From Clostridiales bacterium (GTDB taxonomy: Bacteria > Bacillota > Clostridia > Oscillospirales > Acutalibacteraceae): a stretch of DNA of 64,000 bases. The stretch covers positions 124,001 through 188,000 of the forward strand of contig JAIKWV010000005.1 in NCBI GenBank assembly GCA_024684435.1, given 5' to 3'. The number at the start of each line of letters is the position of its first letter. The stretch's first letter is position 1. Positions 18,449 through 28,245 of the stretch are shown in pieces. The notes beneath the pieces were generated by a model. It was not told where the DNA came from, searched no databases, and saw only the letters and a list, made by a program, of their open reading frames with translations. The position numbers and the translations under genes are program-made.

Positions 18449-19123
18449 ATGGGCGGCTTAAGGCACGAAAATAAATATTTTATTAGCCAGGCGGCTTACT
18501 ATATGCTGCGCTCAAGGCTCAACTGTTCCTCCCGCGTGGATTTTTATGCCAAGGCGGACGGTCAGTATAAAATAAGAAGCCTTTACTTTGACGATATTTT
18601 TCAGTCCGCGTATTACGATAAGATCGACGGAGTGGAAAACAGAGAGAAATTCAGGATAAGATATTACAATGACGATGACAGCTTCATACGTCTGGAATCC
18701 AAGCAGAAGCTTGGAAAGATGACAAAAAAGCTTTCCTCCCGGCTTACGAGACCTGAAGTGGAACGTATTATATCCGGGGATACATGGTTCCTTTTTGACA
18801 AGGACGATGAGCTTTTGCGCAGGTTTTATCTGCAATCCCGGCTCCATGCCCTCAAGCCCACCGTGATAGTGGACTATATCAGGGAAGCATATATCTTTGA
18901 AGACGTCAGGATCACCTTTGATATGTCACTGCACACGGGAAACTTCAACTGCAATTTGTTCGATCCGGATTTGCCCACGCTGCCGGTTTTGCCTGCGGAC
19001 AGGGTGATAGTGGAGGTAAAATACGACGAAAAGCTGCCGGATAAATTCAGCAGCCTCATAGAGCCGGCGCATCCCATGGTTAGCGCCGTTTCAAAATACA
19101 CGCTGTGCAGGAGCTATTTTTGA
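18449..19123 (+). CDS. VTC-domain polyphosphate polymerase-like protein
   Basis: 224 aa covering one VTC domain (PF09359-type) with no membrane segment. The features are RHENKYFI at the N-terminus, KIRSLYFDD, NREKFRIRYY, RLESKQK and later EVKYDEKLPD; these basic and acidic residues line the tunnel that binds nucleotide and phosphate in yeast Vtc4. Family members polymerise polyphosphate or bind it. A membrane-anchored partner gene (CotH or DUF4956), which often neighbours this family, is not seen here. An AAGGGGA-type ribosome binding site precedes the ATG. Confidence 0.88.
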   Translation: MGGLRHENKYFISQAAYYMLRSRLNCSSRVDFYAKADGQYKIRSLYFDDIFQSAYYDKIDGVENREKFRIRYYNDDDSFIRLESKQKLGKMTKKLSSRLTRPEVERIISGDTWFLFDKDDELLRRFYLQSRLHALKPTVIVDYIREAYIFEDVRITFDMSLHTGNFNCNLFDPDLPTLPVLPADRVIVEVKYDEKLPDKFSSLIEPAHPMVSAVSKYTLCRSYF

Positions 19124-19146
19124 TATTATAATTCAACAATTAAAAA

Positions 19147-19180
19147 AACGGGTGCAAGTCGGCATGACCTGCGCCCGTTT
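19147..19180. terminator. bidirectional terminator
   Basis: Stem AACGGGTGCA.../...TGCGCCCGTT with one wobble and a T-run on each strand, between the convergent VTC and acyl-CoA ligase genes. Confidence 0.75.
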
Positions 19181-19185
19181 TATGT

Positions 19186-20805
19186 TCAGTGAAGCTTTAT
19201 TATGTCTATCTTTCCAAGCTGTGTTCTCGGCAGTTCAGGAAGAACAACGACCTCTCTGGGAGAATAGTGCAAAGGAAGATTTTCCGAGCAGTATTTTTTG
19301 ATCGCCTCTACCGCCGCATTCTGACGCGTGCTGTTGAGGGAGACAAAAAGCTTGATAAAAGGCTTGTTGTTATTGAAGGCCTCAACCACACACGCCTCCT
19401 TGACGTAGGGCAGTGACATGACCTCGTTCTCAATATCCGTGGGATATACGTTGTGACCGGATATAATTATAAGCCTCTTTTTGCGACCTGTAAAGAACAT
19501 ATAGCCGTCCTCGTCCATATATCCCAGGTCTCCGGTAAGCACCCATTTTTCGCCCTGATCGTCAATATATATGCCCTCGTTGGGCAGATCCTGCCAGGTA
19601 AGATATCCTTCCATAAGTGTGGAGCTTTTAACGGCGATCTCACCCACGGTGTTTACAGGCAGTTTTTTCTTATCGTTATCCCATATTTCCATTGTAACGC
19701 CGTCAAGGGGTTTGCCAATGGAGTTGGGCTTGGTGTTCGCAGGGGTATTGGTACAGCAGACGGAGCATACCTCTGTCAGACCGTAACCGCGCATAAGCTT
19801 TCCGCTGCTGCCGTTTTTCTTCAGAGTCTTGTTGAAGTCCATCAGCAGCTGTTCGCTGACAAGGTCGCCGCCGCAGAAAAGAAGCCTGAGCTTTTTTAAA
19901 TGCTTTCCGTCAAAGTCCTTGTGCTCCCAGATCTTCCTGTACATATTCGGAACGCCCACTATGAAGGTGACATTCTTCTTTTTGATAAGCCTTATCACCT
20001 CATCGGCGGAAAAGCTGGGAACAGGGATACAGCAGAAGCCGTTGCAGAGGCTGAAGTGCAGCGCCACACCAAGACCGTAGGCATGGAACATGGGCAGGGT
20101 AATGAGAGAATACTCACTGCCGTTGTGAAATCCGGTGTCCAATTTGCTGATCTTTTCAACAAGAGAATTCAGGGCGTTGCTTGAAAGCTTTATCGTTTTG
20201 CTCTCGCCTGTGGTCCCGCCGCCGTGGAGATAAGCCGCCACATTCGATCCGTCATTGCGGGGTATGATGTCAATGTCTGCCGCATACGCAAGCGCGGCGG
20301 AATATTTGTAGCCGTTCTTACCCTGTATATGTCCCAAGCCCCTGAACTTTGCTGTTTCTTTGATGCGTACAGCGGTGCGGCCAAGCCCAGCGGCATAGTC
20401 GGAATCGGCGCAGAATATACACAGGGAGTCTGTGTGGCTCAACATCTTTGCGTATTTTACCGCCAGCTTGTCGCTGATGAAAATGCCCTTTGACTTTGTG
20501 ACCTCCATGGTACTGCGAAGCACCTCGGGAGGAGTGCGAGGATGAACTATGTTTGCTATAGCGCCTATTTTGTTAATAGCATAAAATGCCACAAAGCACT
20601 GAGCGATTGTGGGCAGGAAAATAGTAAAGCAATCCCCAGGGCGTATTCCTTTGCCGTAGAGAAAGTTTGCGATCTTATCAATATCTCCGAGAAGATGAGA
20701 AAATTTTATAATGCGATCGTTTTGAAAAACAGCGTCAAAGTCAACGCCGTTTGCGCGGCTGACCAAAAATTCGTAACAGTTAGGTGAAGTTGTAATTTTA
20801 CTCAT
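19186..20805 (-). CDS. AMP-forming acyl-CoA ligase/adenylating enzyme
   Basis: 539 aa of the class I adenylate-forming superfamily. The P-loop-like motif is GGGTTGESK (usual form SGTTGxPK), followed by MRGYGLTE, TGDLGYMDEDGYMFFTGR and, near the C-terminus, RTQLGKID with the catalytic-type Lys. The enzyme activates a carboxylic acid, probably a fatty acid, as acyl-AMP and then the CoA ester. The substrate cannot be told. It follows purA by 34 bp and may share its transcript. No membrane helix is evident. Confidence 0.9.
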   Translation of the reverse strand: MSKITTSPNCYEFLVSRANGVDFDAVFQNDRIIKFSHLLGDIDKIANFLYGKGIRPGDCFTIFLPTIAQCFVAFYAINKIGAIANIVHPRTPPEVLRSTMEVTKSKGIFISDKLAVKYAKMLSHTDSLCIFCADSDYAAGLGRTAVRIKETAKFRGLGHIQGKNGYKYSAALAYAADIDIIPRNDGSNVAAYLHGGGTTGESKTIKLSSNALNSLVEKISKLDTGFHNGSEYSLITLPMFHAYGLGVALHFSLCNGFCCIPVPSFSADEVIRLIKKKNVTFIVGVPNMYRKIWEHKDFDGKHLKKLRLLFCGGDLVSEQLLMDFNKTLKKNGSSGKLMRGYGLTEVCSVCCTNTPANTKPNSIGKPLDGVTMEIWDNDKKKLPVNTVGEIAVKSSTLMEGYLTWQDLPNEGIYIDDQGEKWVLTGDLGYMDEDGYMFFTGRKKRLIIISGHNVYPTDIENEVMSLPYVKEACVVEAFNNNKPFIKLFVSLNSTRQNAAVEAIKKYCSENLPLHYSPREVVVLPELPRTQLGKIDIIKLH

Positions 20806-20839
20806 CTTCTTTCCCGTTTTACTTTGTTTGCAATTATGG

Positions 20840-22114
20840 TTATCTTTCGATTATCTCTTCGCGTCTGGGCCCGTTGGAGACCATCTTTATCGGCACGCCC
20901 AGCTCTTTTTCAATGAACTCAACATAATCCCTGACTTCCTTTGGCAGCTCGTTGTAATTGCGGATGCCTCGGATATCGCACTTGAAGCCGGGGAAGCTCT
21001 TTAGTACGGGCTTGGCCTTGGCGAGCTTTGATGTTACGGGAAAGTCCTTTGTGATCTCTCCGTCGATCTCATAGCCTACGCATACTTTGATCTCGTCAAG
21101 ATATGAAAGACAGTCAAGAGCTGTCAGCACTACCTGAGTGGCTCCCTGAACCTCACAACCGTAACGGGTGGCTACGCAATCGAACCAGCCCATTCTGCGG
21201 GGTCTGTGGGTCGTTGCGCCGTATTCTCCCGCGTCTCCGCCGTGAATACGCATCTGCTCCGCTTCCTCGCCGAATATTTCACTGACAAATTCTCCCGCGC
21301 CCACGGCGCTGGAGTAAGCCTTGGTAACGGTTATGATCTCTTTGATCTCATAGGGCGGAATGCCGGCGCCGATGGTGCCGAAGCCCGCAAGGGTAGAGGA
21401 GGAGGTCACCATGGGATAGATACCGAAGTCCGGATCCTTAAGAGAGCCCAGCTGACCCTCAAGCAGGATCTCTTTGCCCTCTTTTATTGCGTTGCGGATG
21501 AATTTGCCTGTGTCGCAGACGTAAGGAGCGATTATGTCTCTGTATTCAAGCATGGTCTTGTAAAGCTCGTCAACGTCAATGGGAGGCTTGTGATAGATGT
21601 GCTCAAGGAGCAGGTTCTTGACCTCGCAGACATTTTTAAGACGCTCCATAAGGTGTTCGTCGTCAAACAGCTCGCAGACCTGGAATCCGATCTTTGCATA
21701 TTTATCTGAATAGAAGGGGGCTATACCGCTCTTTGTGGAGCCGAACTGGCGGTCGGCAAGGCGCTCTTCCTCGTATGTGTCCAGCATAACGTGATAGGGC
21801 ATCATGATCTGAGCACGCTCGGATACAAGTATCTTGGGCTGAGGTACACCGGCGTCTGTAACTGACTTAAGCTCCTTGGCAAATTTGGAAATGTCAAGGG
21901 CAACGCCGTTCCCTATGATGTTTACGATATTCTCATGGCAAACACCGGAGGGCAGAAGATGAAGCGCAAATTTGCCGTAATCATTGATTATGGTGTGACC
22001 GGCATTCGCGCCGCCCTGAAAACGGATAACGATATCTGCCTTTGATGCAAACATATCGGTGATCTTACCTTTCCCTTCATCGCCCCAGTTTGCTCCTACA
22101 ATAGCTCTAACCAC
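20840..22114 (-). CDS. purA: adenylosuccinate synthetase
   Basis: 424 aa, full length. GDEGKGK (residues 11-17) is the GTP-binding P-loop, with FQGGANAGHT next to it; GSTKSGIAP and THRPRRMGWFD are conserved active-site segments. The enzyme joins IMP and aspartate using GTP, the first step from IMP to AMP. GAAAGG lies upstream of the GTG/ATG start region. Confidence 0.98.
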   Translation of the reverse strand: MVRAIVGANWGDEGKGKITDMFASKADIVIRFQGGANAGHTIINDYGKFALHLLPSGVCHENIVNIIGNGVALDISKFAKELKSVTDAGVPQPKILVSERAQIMMPYHVMLDTYEEERLADRQFGSTKSGIAPFYSDKYAKIGFQVCELFDDEHLMERLKNVCEVKNLLLEHIYHKPPIDVDELYKTMLEYRDIIAPYVCDTGKFIRNAIKEGKEILLEGQLGSLKDPDFGIYPMVTSSSTLAGFGTIGAGIPPYEIKEIITVTKAYSSAVGAGEFVSEIFGEEAEQMRIHGGDAGEYGATTHRPRRMGWFDCVATRYGCEVQGATQVVLTALDCLSYLDEIKVCVGYEIDGEITKDFPVTSKLAKAKPVLKSFPGFKCDIRGIRNYNELPKEVRDYVEFIEKELGVPIKMVSNGPRREEIIER

Positions 22115-22201
22115 AGTAACAGTCCTTTCACGGGCACAAGCCCTTAAAAAATTTATAGTTGATCCGGTATGAAAATATGCCGGAAGTGTTGGCTTTTACA
22201 C

Positions 22202-24523
22202 TTAAAAAGTCATACCTGCCACAAACAGAATGTTAGCGTCAATGACGTCGATCACGCCGTCGCTGTTCACATCTGCTGCACGCAAGATATAAGAAGGGGT
22301 ATTGCTTAATGTCATAACTTCGCCTATTGCCATGTTTACGAAGATAGTGTCGTAACCGTCCGCGATCCCGTCACAGTCGCAGTCGCCGCAGACAACGATA
22401 TAGTAAGTGTCATACAGACTGCCGTCGGAATAAACGTTTACCGCCGCAATACCTGTACGGGCTGTGCCCGATAAGCCGTCAACAGCGCTTACGGTGAGCG
22501 CGGAATGTGTTTTGACTCCCGTAGAGGGATCCACTCCGTTATGGGGAACAAAGGTGATCCAATCCATAACATTGGACAAGTTAGTTCCCTCGGGAACAAT
22601 GATAGCTTTGTTCTTTGCATCTAAGCTTACACCCGTGCCGTCAGCCACGGTCATGGGAATAAGCTCAAGTGAATTGAATATGCGCGTCAGATTTAAAGCG
22701 CACTGTTCCACGTCCTCCTGAGTGGCGGGGACAAAAGCCGCCGCCTCGGTACGAGCCCGTTTTAAATCGTTAAGAGATTCTGCGGAGTAGCAGGATTCAT
22801 CAAATTCGGGCTCCAGCGCAAGGGCGGTGTCCAGACTTGTAAAATCGAGCAGAACAAGCGCGTTATAGGCGCTGACAAGAGCCGTTGCCGCGTTGTCTAT
22901 ATCTTCCTGTACAACAGGAACAAGATTGTCCGCGTGGTTGTACGCTTCTCTGTAAGCCACCCTTGTGACTTCGGTATAATGCGAATCAGGATAAGCGGGG
23001 GTCAGAGCCAGGGCTTCGTCAAGGGCGGTGAAGTCAAAAAGAACCAGATTAGCGTATGCTGTTCTAAGCTGAGCTTCAGCCGCGTCGATCTCAGATTGTA
23101 CAGGGGCGACGGCAAGAGCCGTTTCCCTCGCGTCACGGAAGGCAGTTATGCTTGCCACTGTGTAGTAGGTGTCAGGATGCTCAGGAGTGAGCAGCAGAGC
23201 GTCGTCCAGCCCCTCAAGGTTTACCGGAGTTATGAGGGTAAGATTATTGTAGGCGTTCTTTATTGCCTTGACCGCGTTGTCGATTATGTACTGCTCGTCT
23301 CTTCCAAGGTCGCGGTCAACGTTTCTGCCGTTCTCCAATGCGGTGTTGAATGCGTCCAGACTTTCCTGAGTGTAATAGTTTTCAGGGAATCTGGGTTCAA
23401 GAGCAAGGGCAAGCACAAGCTCCGTGTAGTCAACATCGCGGCGGGTTTCCGAAAGCTCGGGATAAGTAAAGGTCTTGTAGCCGGAATCCGAAAAATCGCC
23501 GTCCTCCAGATGCGACTGGCTTACCGGATAATATCCGTATTGCGTGCCCACGGAATTTGAACCGGCAAGGAAATAATCGTAACAGGTGGAGGTATACGCC
23601 ACGGAATCAAGGTCGTCCAGACTCACGTCCACCATGAACCAATCGTTTTCGATATAGACGTAATTCCACATATGAGCCTTACGTCCGATGTTTGAAACGT
23701 TGCTTCCGTAAACTATTACGCAGGGAATGTTCTGAACGTCACACAGAAGCTTGAATGCCTTTGAGTATCCGTATGCGTTGGCGTAACCGCTTACAAGGGC
23801 TCCGTAAACGTCACCGGCGGTGCCTTCGATGCCCAAAGAGGTGTGCTGTATTATACCGTCGTGTATGCTCTTTATGAGCAGATACTGACCGCCGTTATAG
23901 TTGAAGGGAAAGCTGTTTATCGCATTCTGGAGCTCTGTGTAATTTGCTCCGGGATTTGCGGTGTATTCGGATTTCTTTACAATAGTAAAACGTATCCTGA
24001 CCAGATAAATGTCGTAGGTGTCGCCGTTGCTTATCGCCTCGTTTGCCTCATCGGTGTTAAAGAACGTGGTGGTCTTGAAAGTGGTGCCGCCCTCGCCGAA
24101 TTTTATCCAGAATTTTTCAGGGTGATCGGACTGGAAAGCGTCAATAGCTGTCTGTACGCTTGCCTTGACTACATTGTTCTGAAACGCCAGCCGTTCCTCA
24201 TCGGAAACAGGATTTGCCGACGCCTTATACGAAAGCAGGTCAGCGTTGTGTACCAGATCGGTGAGAACATCCTCTGACGTGTTTGAAAGGTCAATGAAGT
24301 TTACAGACAGTGAACTTGAAGAAGAGGGGGTAAGTCCTGAAAGCGCGTTATATATAGCGCGCTGAGTATCGTTTTCGAGCTGTTCGTAATAGTTGACGCC
24401 TGTCATATCCCCGGAATAACCCTGGGGCAAAACCTCTGTGTACGCGGAAGATACGCCCACAGACAGGGTGGCTGTGAGTATGCATACGGAAATTATCAGG
24501 GAGATCAATCTCTTTATTTTCAT
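22202..24523 (-). CDS. secreted transglutaminase-like (inactive), four-repeat, dockerin protein
   Basis: 773 aa. The signal peptide ends near residue 27. A transglutaminase-like core lies at about 215-305: SGYANAYGYSKAF aligns with the usual GxxxCxGYAKAF, so the catalytic Cys is Ala250 (GCA codon), while His284 (AHMWN) and Asp299 (VDVSLDD) remain. Four imperfect ~65-residue helical repeats follow (~365-640), each with a 'LDxALALxPxxP' opening and an 'AxxxLxxAYxxL' closing, like FIVAR-type cell-surface modules. The C-terminus (~710-773) is a type I dockerin with two calcium loops, GDCDCDGIADGYD and ADVNSDGVIDVID. It is probably a non-catalytic scaffold-bound surface protein. Confidence 0.85.
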   Translation of the reverse strand: MKIKRLISLIISVCILTATLSVGVSSAYTEVLPQGYSGDMTGVNYYEQLENDTQRAIYNALSGLTPSSSSSLSVNFIDLSNTSEDVLTDLVHNADLLSYKASANPVSDEERLAFQNNVVKASVQTAIDAFQSDHPEKFWIKFGEGGTTFKTTTFFNTDEANEAISNGDTYDIYLVRIRFTIVKKSEYTANPGANYTELQNAINSFPFNYNGGQYLLIKSIHDGIIQHTSLGIEGTAGDVYGALVSGYANAYGYSKAFKLLCDVQNIPCVIVYGSNVSNIGRKAHMWNYVYIENDWFMVDVSLDDLDSVAYTSTCYDYFLAGSNSVGTQYGYYPVSQSHLEDGDFSDSGYKTFTYPELSETRRDVDYTELVLALALEPRFPENYYTQESLDAFNTALENGRNVDRDLGRDEQYIIDNAVKAIKNAYNNLTLITPVNLEGLDDALLLTPEHPDTYYTVASITAFRDARETALAVAPVQSEIDAAEAQLRTAYANLVLFDFTALDEALALTPAYPDSHYTEVTRVAYREAYNHADNLVPVVQEDIDNAATALVSAYNALVLLDFTSLDTALALEPEFDESCYSAESLNDLKRARTEAAAFVPATQEDVEQCALNLTRIFNSLELIPMTVADGTGVSLDAKNKAIIVPEGTNLSNVMDWITFVPHNGVDPSTGVKTHSALTVSAVDGLSGTARTGIAAVNVYSDGSLYDTYYIVVCGDCDCDGIADGYDTIFVNMAIGEVMTLSNTPSYILRAADVNSDGVIDVIDANILFVAGMTF

Positions 24524-24624
24524 ATGTAAACATCTCCTTACTCAGAAGAAATACAAATCACTCATTATATAATAACATATCTGCGATTAAATTACAATAG
24601 CTCTTAATTATAAAAAACAGAAGC

Positions 24625-26019
24625 TTATTCCATATCGTTTTTATCTCTCTTTTTGCTGAGCATGGATTCCGTTATCTTATCCATAAGCTCTCCGTGAAGC
24701 CTATATTTTGAGCTGAAGAATATGAAGGAGGCAAGGGCGAGAACAGGGGGAATGGCAAACATCATTACAGCAATTCCGTTTTTTGAGCTTACGGGCTGGG
24801 GGATAACGTTTTCCTGATACCGGCAAAGCTTAAGTCCCACGCCTATGATAAGCGCCTGTACTGACTGAGCAATCTTAAGAAGGAAGCTCTTCATGGAGAA
24901 GACTATTGAATCCGTTCTCTCTCCGGAGCTGTATTCGCCGTAGTCAACGATGTCGGCGAGCATCGAGGTCTCAGCCGTGAACATACAGCCTATGCCCAGA
25001 CAGCATATGAATCCGAATATAGCAAACAAAGCAAAGCTGAATGACGGCATACGGGAGACAAGGAACATCCCGATATAGCCGGATATCGCCACGATTATGG
25101 CAGTTCTGACGGTATTGCGTTTGCCTATTATCTTTGACAGGAAAGACAAACCGAAAAGTCCCACAGCCTGACCTGCGCCGCTTATTACGGCAAAATACGT
25201 CATATAACTTACATCTTCCGCTATGTATTTGAAAAAATATATCGAAAGCCCGTTGGTGAGGTACCAGCCGGTGTTGAAAAGTATCGCCGTGAGTATGAAC
25301 ACCAAAAGCTGATCGTTGTTCCTGATGACGTGAAACGCACGCTTCAGATCAAATTTTTCTTTTGTTTGAGAGACTATCCTTTCACGGGTGGTGGAGGCGG
25401 TTATCACCATGCCCAGAATGAACAGCACTCCCAGCAGCGCCGCCCAGACGGAATATCCTTTTTCCACACCGAAGCTTGTCTGAGAAACTTTCTTGAGAAA
25501 TATCGGTGTGAGTCCGGCGACAAGCAGCTGACCGAGACCGGAAAAGAAGCGGGGGATGGATGAGATAACGTTTCTTTCCTTAGGATCACTTGTAAGAGCA
25601 GGGACAAATGACCAGTAGGGTATATCCACCATGGTGTAGGTCATGCCCCAAAGAACATAAAACACTGCAACGTAGGCGTACAGACCGTAATTGACCGTTC
25701 CGGAACTGACACTGAATCCGGGATTGGTAAACATGAAGAAAAGTACAACGGCGTTGCTCACGGCGCCGATGAGTATCCACGGTCTGAAACGGCCCATTTT
25801 TGTCCTTGTATTGTTTACAATAGTTCCCATTATGGGGTCGTTGATACCGTCCCATATACGGGCAAGGGCAAGCACGATGCCCATATAAAAAGAGCTTACG
25901 AGCAAAACGTCAGTGGCGTAATTCATAAAGAACGATACGCACAGTCCGTAGCTCAGGTCAATGCCTATAGCTCCGAGCCCATAGCCTATTTTTTCTTTCA
26001 TCGGTACTTTCTGATCCAT
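24625..26019 (-). CDS. glycoside-pentoside-hexuronide (GPH) family sugar:cation symporter
   Basis: 464 aa with about 12 hydrophobic segments. The N-terminus has the family features KIGYGLGAIGIDL, then RIWDGINDPIMG and NTRTKMGRFRPW between helices 2 and 3. Family members (MelB, XynB, UidB and relatives) import glycosides or uronides with Na+ or H+. The substrate is not readable. Its promoter faces away from the SpoIID-like pair; it is upstream of and co-oriented with the dockerin gene, though about 100 bp separates them. Confidence 0.93.
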   Translation of the reverse strand: MDQKVPMKEKIGYGLGAIGIDLSYGLCVSFFMNYATDVLLVSSFYMGIVLALARIWDGINDPIMGTIVNNTRTKMGRFRPWILIGAVSNAVVLFFMFTNPGFSVSSGTVNYGLYAYVAVFYVLWGMTYTMVDIPYWSFVPALTSDPKERNVISSIPRFFSGLGQLLVAGLTPIFLKKVSQTSFGVEKGYSVWAALLGVLFILGMVITASTTRERIVSQTKEKFDLKRAFHVIRNNDQLLVFILTAILFNTGWYLTNGLSIYFFKYIAEDVSYMTYFAVISGAGQAVGLFGLSFLSKIIGKRNTVRTAIIVAISGYIGMFLVSRMPSFSFALFAIFGFICCLGIGCMFTAETSMLADIVDYGEYSSGERTDSIVFSMKSFLLKIAQSVQALIIGVGLKLCRYQENVIPQPVSSKNGIAVMMFAIPPVLALASFIFFSSKYRLHGELMDKITESMLSKKRDKNDME

Positions 26020-26054
26020 AAAACGCCCGCCTTGTTATCAATTTAACTACTTAA

Positions 26055-26084
26055 ATTATATATATAAGGCAAGGGGATTGTCAA
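26055..26084 (-). promoter_or_regulatory. promoter of GPH symporter gene (TTGACA-N18-TATAAT)
   Basis: On the minus strand, TTGACA (26079-26084) and TATAAT (26055-26060), 18 bp spacer, 35 bp before the start. Confidence 0.7.
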
Positions 26085-26174
26085 TCAAAAATCCGAAAAT
26101 ATGTGTCAAAATCCCCCGGAAGAAATATATTGATGAATAGAGTACCGATATTTTAACCCATCAGGAGGTCAGCA

Positions 26175-26894
26175 ATGAAAAACGACGATCTGCAATCCAT
26201 GATAGAGAAATACAAAAAAGAACTTATGAAGCTTCGCAGCGAAGCTCAGACGGCAGAGGAGATCAAAGAACCGATTGAGACGGTCACGGAAGAGCAAAGC
26301 CCGGCTGAACCCGAAGCGTCCGCTGAGCAGGAGACAGAGAGCGTTATAATTCCCGAAACTCCCGAAAATGATGAACAGAGGACAACGGCTGTGAATATGC
26401 AGGACAATATTCCGGGGAACGACGATTTTCCGATTGTTCCAAACATAACACCCTATCCCTACGATGTGAACAAAAGCGAATATAAGGACTGGGCGGACTT
26501 CAATTCAAAAAACACCCACGTGGGGTATATAAAAATACAGACTTTTGCCGCAAATGATGTTTTCCCTGTCAGCAATGCTTTGATAGTTATCTCCGGGGAA
26601 ATAAACGGGGTCAGGAGGGAATTCTACAGGGTGCTCACCAACGCCGACGGTATGGTTGAAAAGCTGCCCCTGCCTGCGCCGGATGTTGAACTTTCCGAAT
26701 CCCCGTCTTCGCAGGCTCCCTATTCAAGCTATGATATTACCGCATCCCATCCGAACTATGTGACCGCAAGTTTCAAAAACGTGAAAGTGTTCGACGGCAT
26801 CGAATCTCTTCAGTCGATAGTGCTTGTCCCGGGGGATAACAGCAACGCCTCGGTTAACAACGAAAATGTGTTTGACGAAAACGCGCGGGGGTAA
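26175..26894 (+). CDS. unknown protein with acidic linker and beta-rich (transthyretin-like) domain
   Basis: 239 aa, no signal peptide. Residues ~25-75 are a Glu/Pro/Ala-rich low-complexity linker. From ~105 on, segments such as PVSNALIVISGE and VLTNADGMVEKLPLP look like the carboxypeptidase regulatory (transthyretin-like) fold. AGGAGG lies upstream of the ATG. It ends 6 bp before the SpoIID-like gene, so the two are one unit and their products may act together in the spore envelope. Family not recognised. Confidence 0.7.
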   Translation: MKNDDLQSMIEKYKKELMKLRSEAQTAEEIKEPIETVTEEQSPAEPEASAEQETESVIIPETPENDEQRTTAVNMQDNIPGNDDFPIVPNITPYPYDVNKSEYKDWADFNSKNTHVGYIKIQTFAANDVFPVSNALIVISGEINGVRREFYRVLTNADGMVEKLPLPAPDVELSESPSSQAPYSSYDITASHPNYVTASFKNVKVFDGIESLQSIVLVPGDNSNASVNNENVFDENARG

Positions 26895-26900
26895 CAACTT

Positions 26901-28232
26901 ATGAGTCAGCCTAAAATCCCTCAGTATATCACTGTTCACTTAGGTCCTCCCGACTCGCCGGCAAGGAACGTGACCGTTCCTTTTGCCAGCTATATAAAAA
27001 ACGTGGCAAGCAGTGAAATATATCCCACATGGAACGAAAACGCTCTGAGAGCCAACATATACGCCATAACCACATTTGCCCTCAACAGGGTATATACGGA
27101 GTACTACAGAACGAGGGGATATGATTTTGACATCACCAACGACACGAATTACGATCAGGCGTTCATATATCAGCGGGATATTTATTCAAATATCAGCAGA
27201 ATAGTCGATGAGCTGTTTAACGACTACATAGTGCGTCAGGGACAGATACAGCCCCTGTATGCCCAGTACTGCAACGGAACAACGGCGACCTGTGTAGGGC
27301 TTTCACAGTGGGGAAGTCAATATCTTGCCCAGTCCGGTCTGTCGCCCTACGATATACTGACACGCTATTACGGTCCCATAAACATAGTCAAAAACGCGCC
27401 GGTAACAAATATGACGGAAAGCTATCCCGGTATCCCCATGAAGCTGGGCAGCATAGGGGAGGACGTAAGAACGATCCAAAGGGAGCTCAACAGGATATCC
27501 GACAATTATCCGTCCATACCCAAAGTGCCGGTGAACGAGGGGATATTTGACGCGGCTACAAGGGCGGCTGTAGTTCAGTTCCAGAGAATTTTCAACCTGA
27601 CCCAGGACGGTATAGTGGGAAAATCAACATGGTACAAGATAAAAAACGTCTATACCGCTGTAAAGCAATTGTCTGAAGTTTATTCCGAGGGCATATCTCT
27701 CACGGAAGGTCAGGACCTTTACAGACGTGTTCTCAGAGAAGGGGACAGGGGCGTGGAGGTAAAGATAATCCAATATTACCTTGCCTTTATCGGAAAGTTC
27801 AATGACAGCATACCGGTCATTGCCGTTGACGGTATTTTCGGTCCCAAAACAAAGGCGGCTGTTCTTGCGTTTCAGCGTTATTACGGTCTTGCGCAGGACG
27901 GCATAGTGGGACGGAACACATGGGCGGGCATACTTGACGCCTATGATGAATCCTTAAGAGCCCTGCCGGAGGATTACCGACGGTATACTTATCCCGGATA
28001 TTTTGTAACGACGGGAGCCACGGGCAGCGTTGTAAGGCAGTTACAGACTTTCCTGAGAACCATAGCGGAGAACGAGGAAAGTGTGCCTTATGTCAATGTT
28101 GACGGCATATACGGAAATCAGACCAAAAACGCGGTGCTGGCGGTGCAAAGGCTTGCGGGACTGACCCGCACAGGCGCTGTGGGACCCCTGACATGGGATA
28201 CCATTGTTGACCTGTACAATGAATACAGCTGA
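26901..28232 (+). CDS. SpoIID-like domain fused to three peptidoglycan-binding domains
   Basis: 443 aa, no signal peptide. Residues ~20-165 follow the SpoIID/LytB pattern: VASSEIYPTWNENALRAN...ITTFAL (SpoIID: AxEMPxxWxxEALKAQAVAARTYAL), keeping the catalytic-type Glu39, and CVGLSQWGSQYLAQSG ahead of ILTRYYG matches the HGVGMSQYGA block, though its His is replaced. Three PG_binding_1 repeats follow (~183-248, 282-348, 373-440), each with 'GxxGxxVxxxQ', 'VDGxFGxxT' and 'GxVGxxTW'. SpoIID is a lytic transglycosylase acting in engulfment. This fusion is a paralogue-type protein, perhaps a cortex or septal peptidoglycan enzyme or binder. Confidence 0.82.
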   Translation: MSQPKIPQYITVHLGPPDSPARNVTVPFASYIKNVASSEIYPTWNENALRANIYAITTFALNRVYTEYYRTRGYDFDITNDTNYDQAFIYQRDIYSNISRIVDELFNDYIVRQGQIQPLYAQYCNGTTATCVGLSQWGSQYLAQSGLSPYDILTRYYGPINIVKNAPVTNMTESYPGIPMKLGSIGEDVRTIQRELNRISDNYPSIPKVPVNEGIFDAATRAAVVQFQRIFNLTQDGIVGKSTWYKIKNVYTAVKQLSEVYSEGISLTEGQDLYRRVLREGDRGVEVKIIQYYLAFIGKFNDSIPVIAVDGIFGPKTKAAVLAFQRYYGLAQDGIVGRNTWAGILDAYDESLRALPEDYRRYTYPGYFVTTGATGSVVRQLQTFLRTIAENEESVPYVNVDGIYGNQTKNAVLAVQRLAGLTRTGAVGPLTWDTIVDLYNEYS

Positions 28233-28245
28233 TTTTTCTGCGGAT

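Noticed and set aside
22800..23400. DNA-level tandem repeat in the dockerin gene
   Set aside because: The four repeats are visible only as protein patterns; the DNA has diverged and is not a recent duplication.
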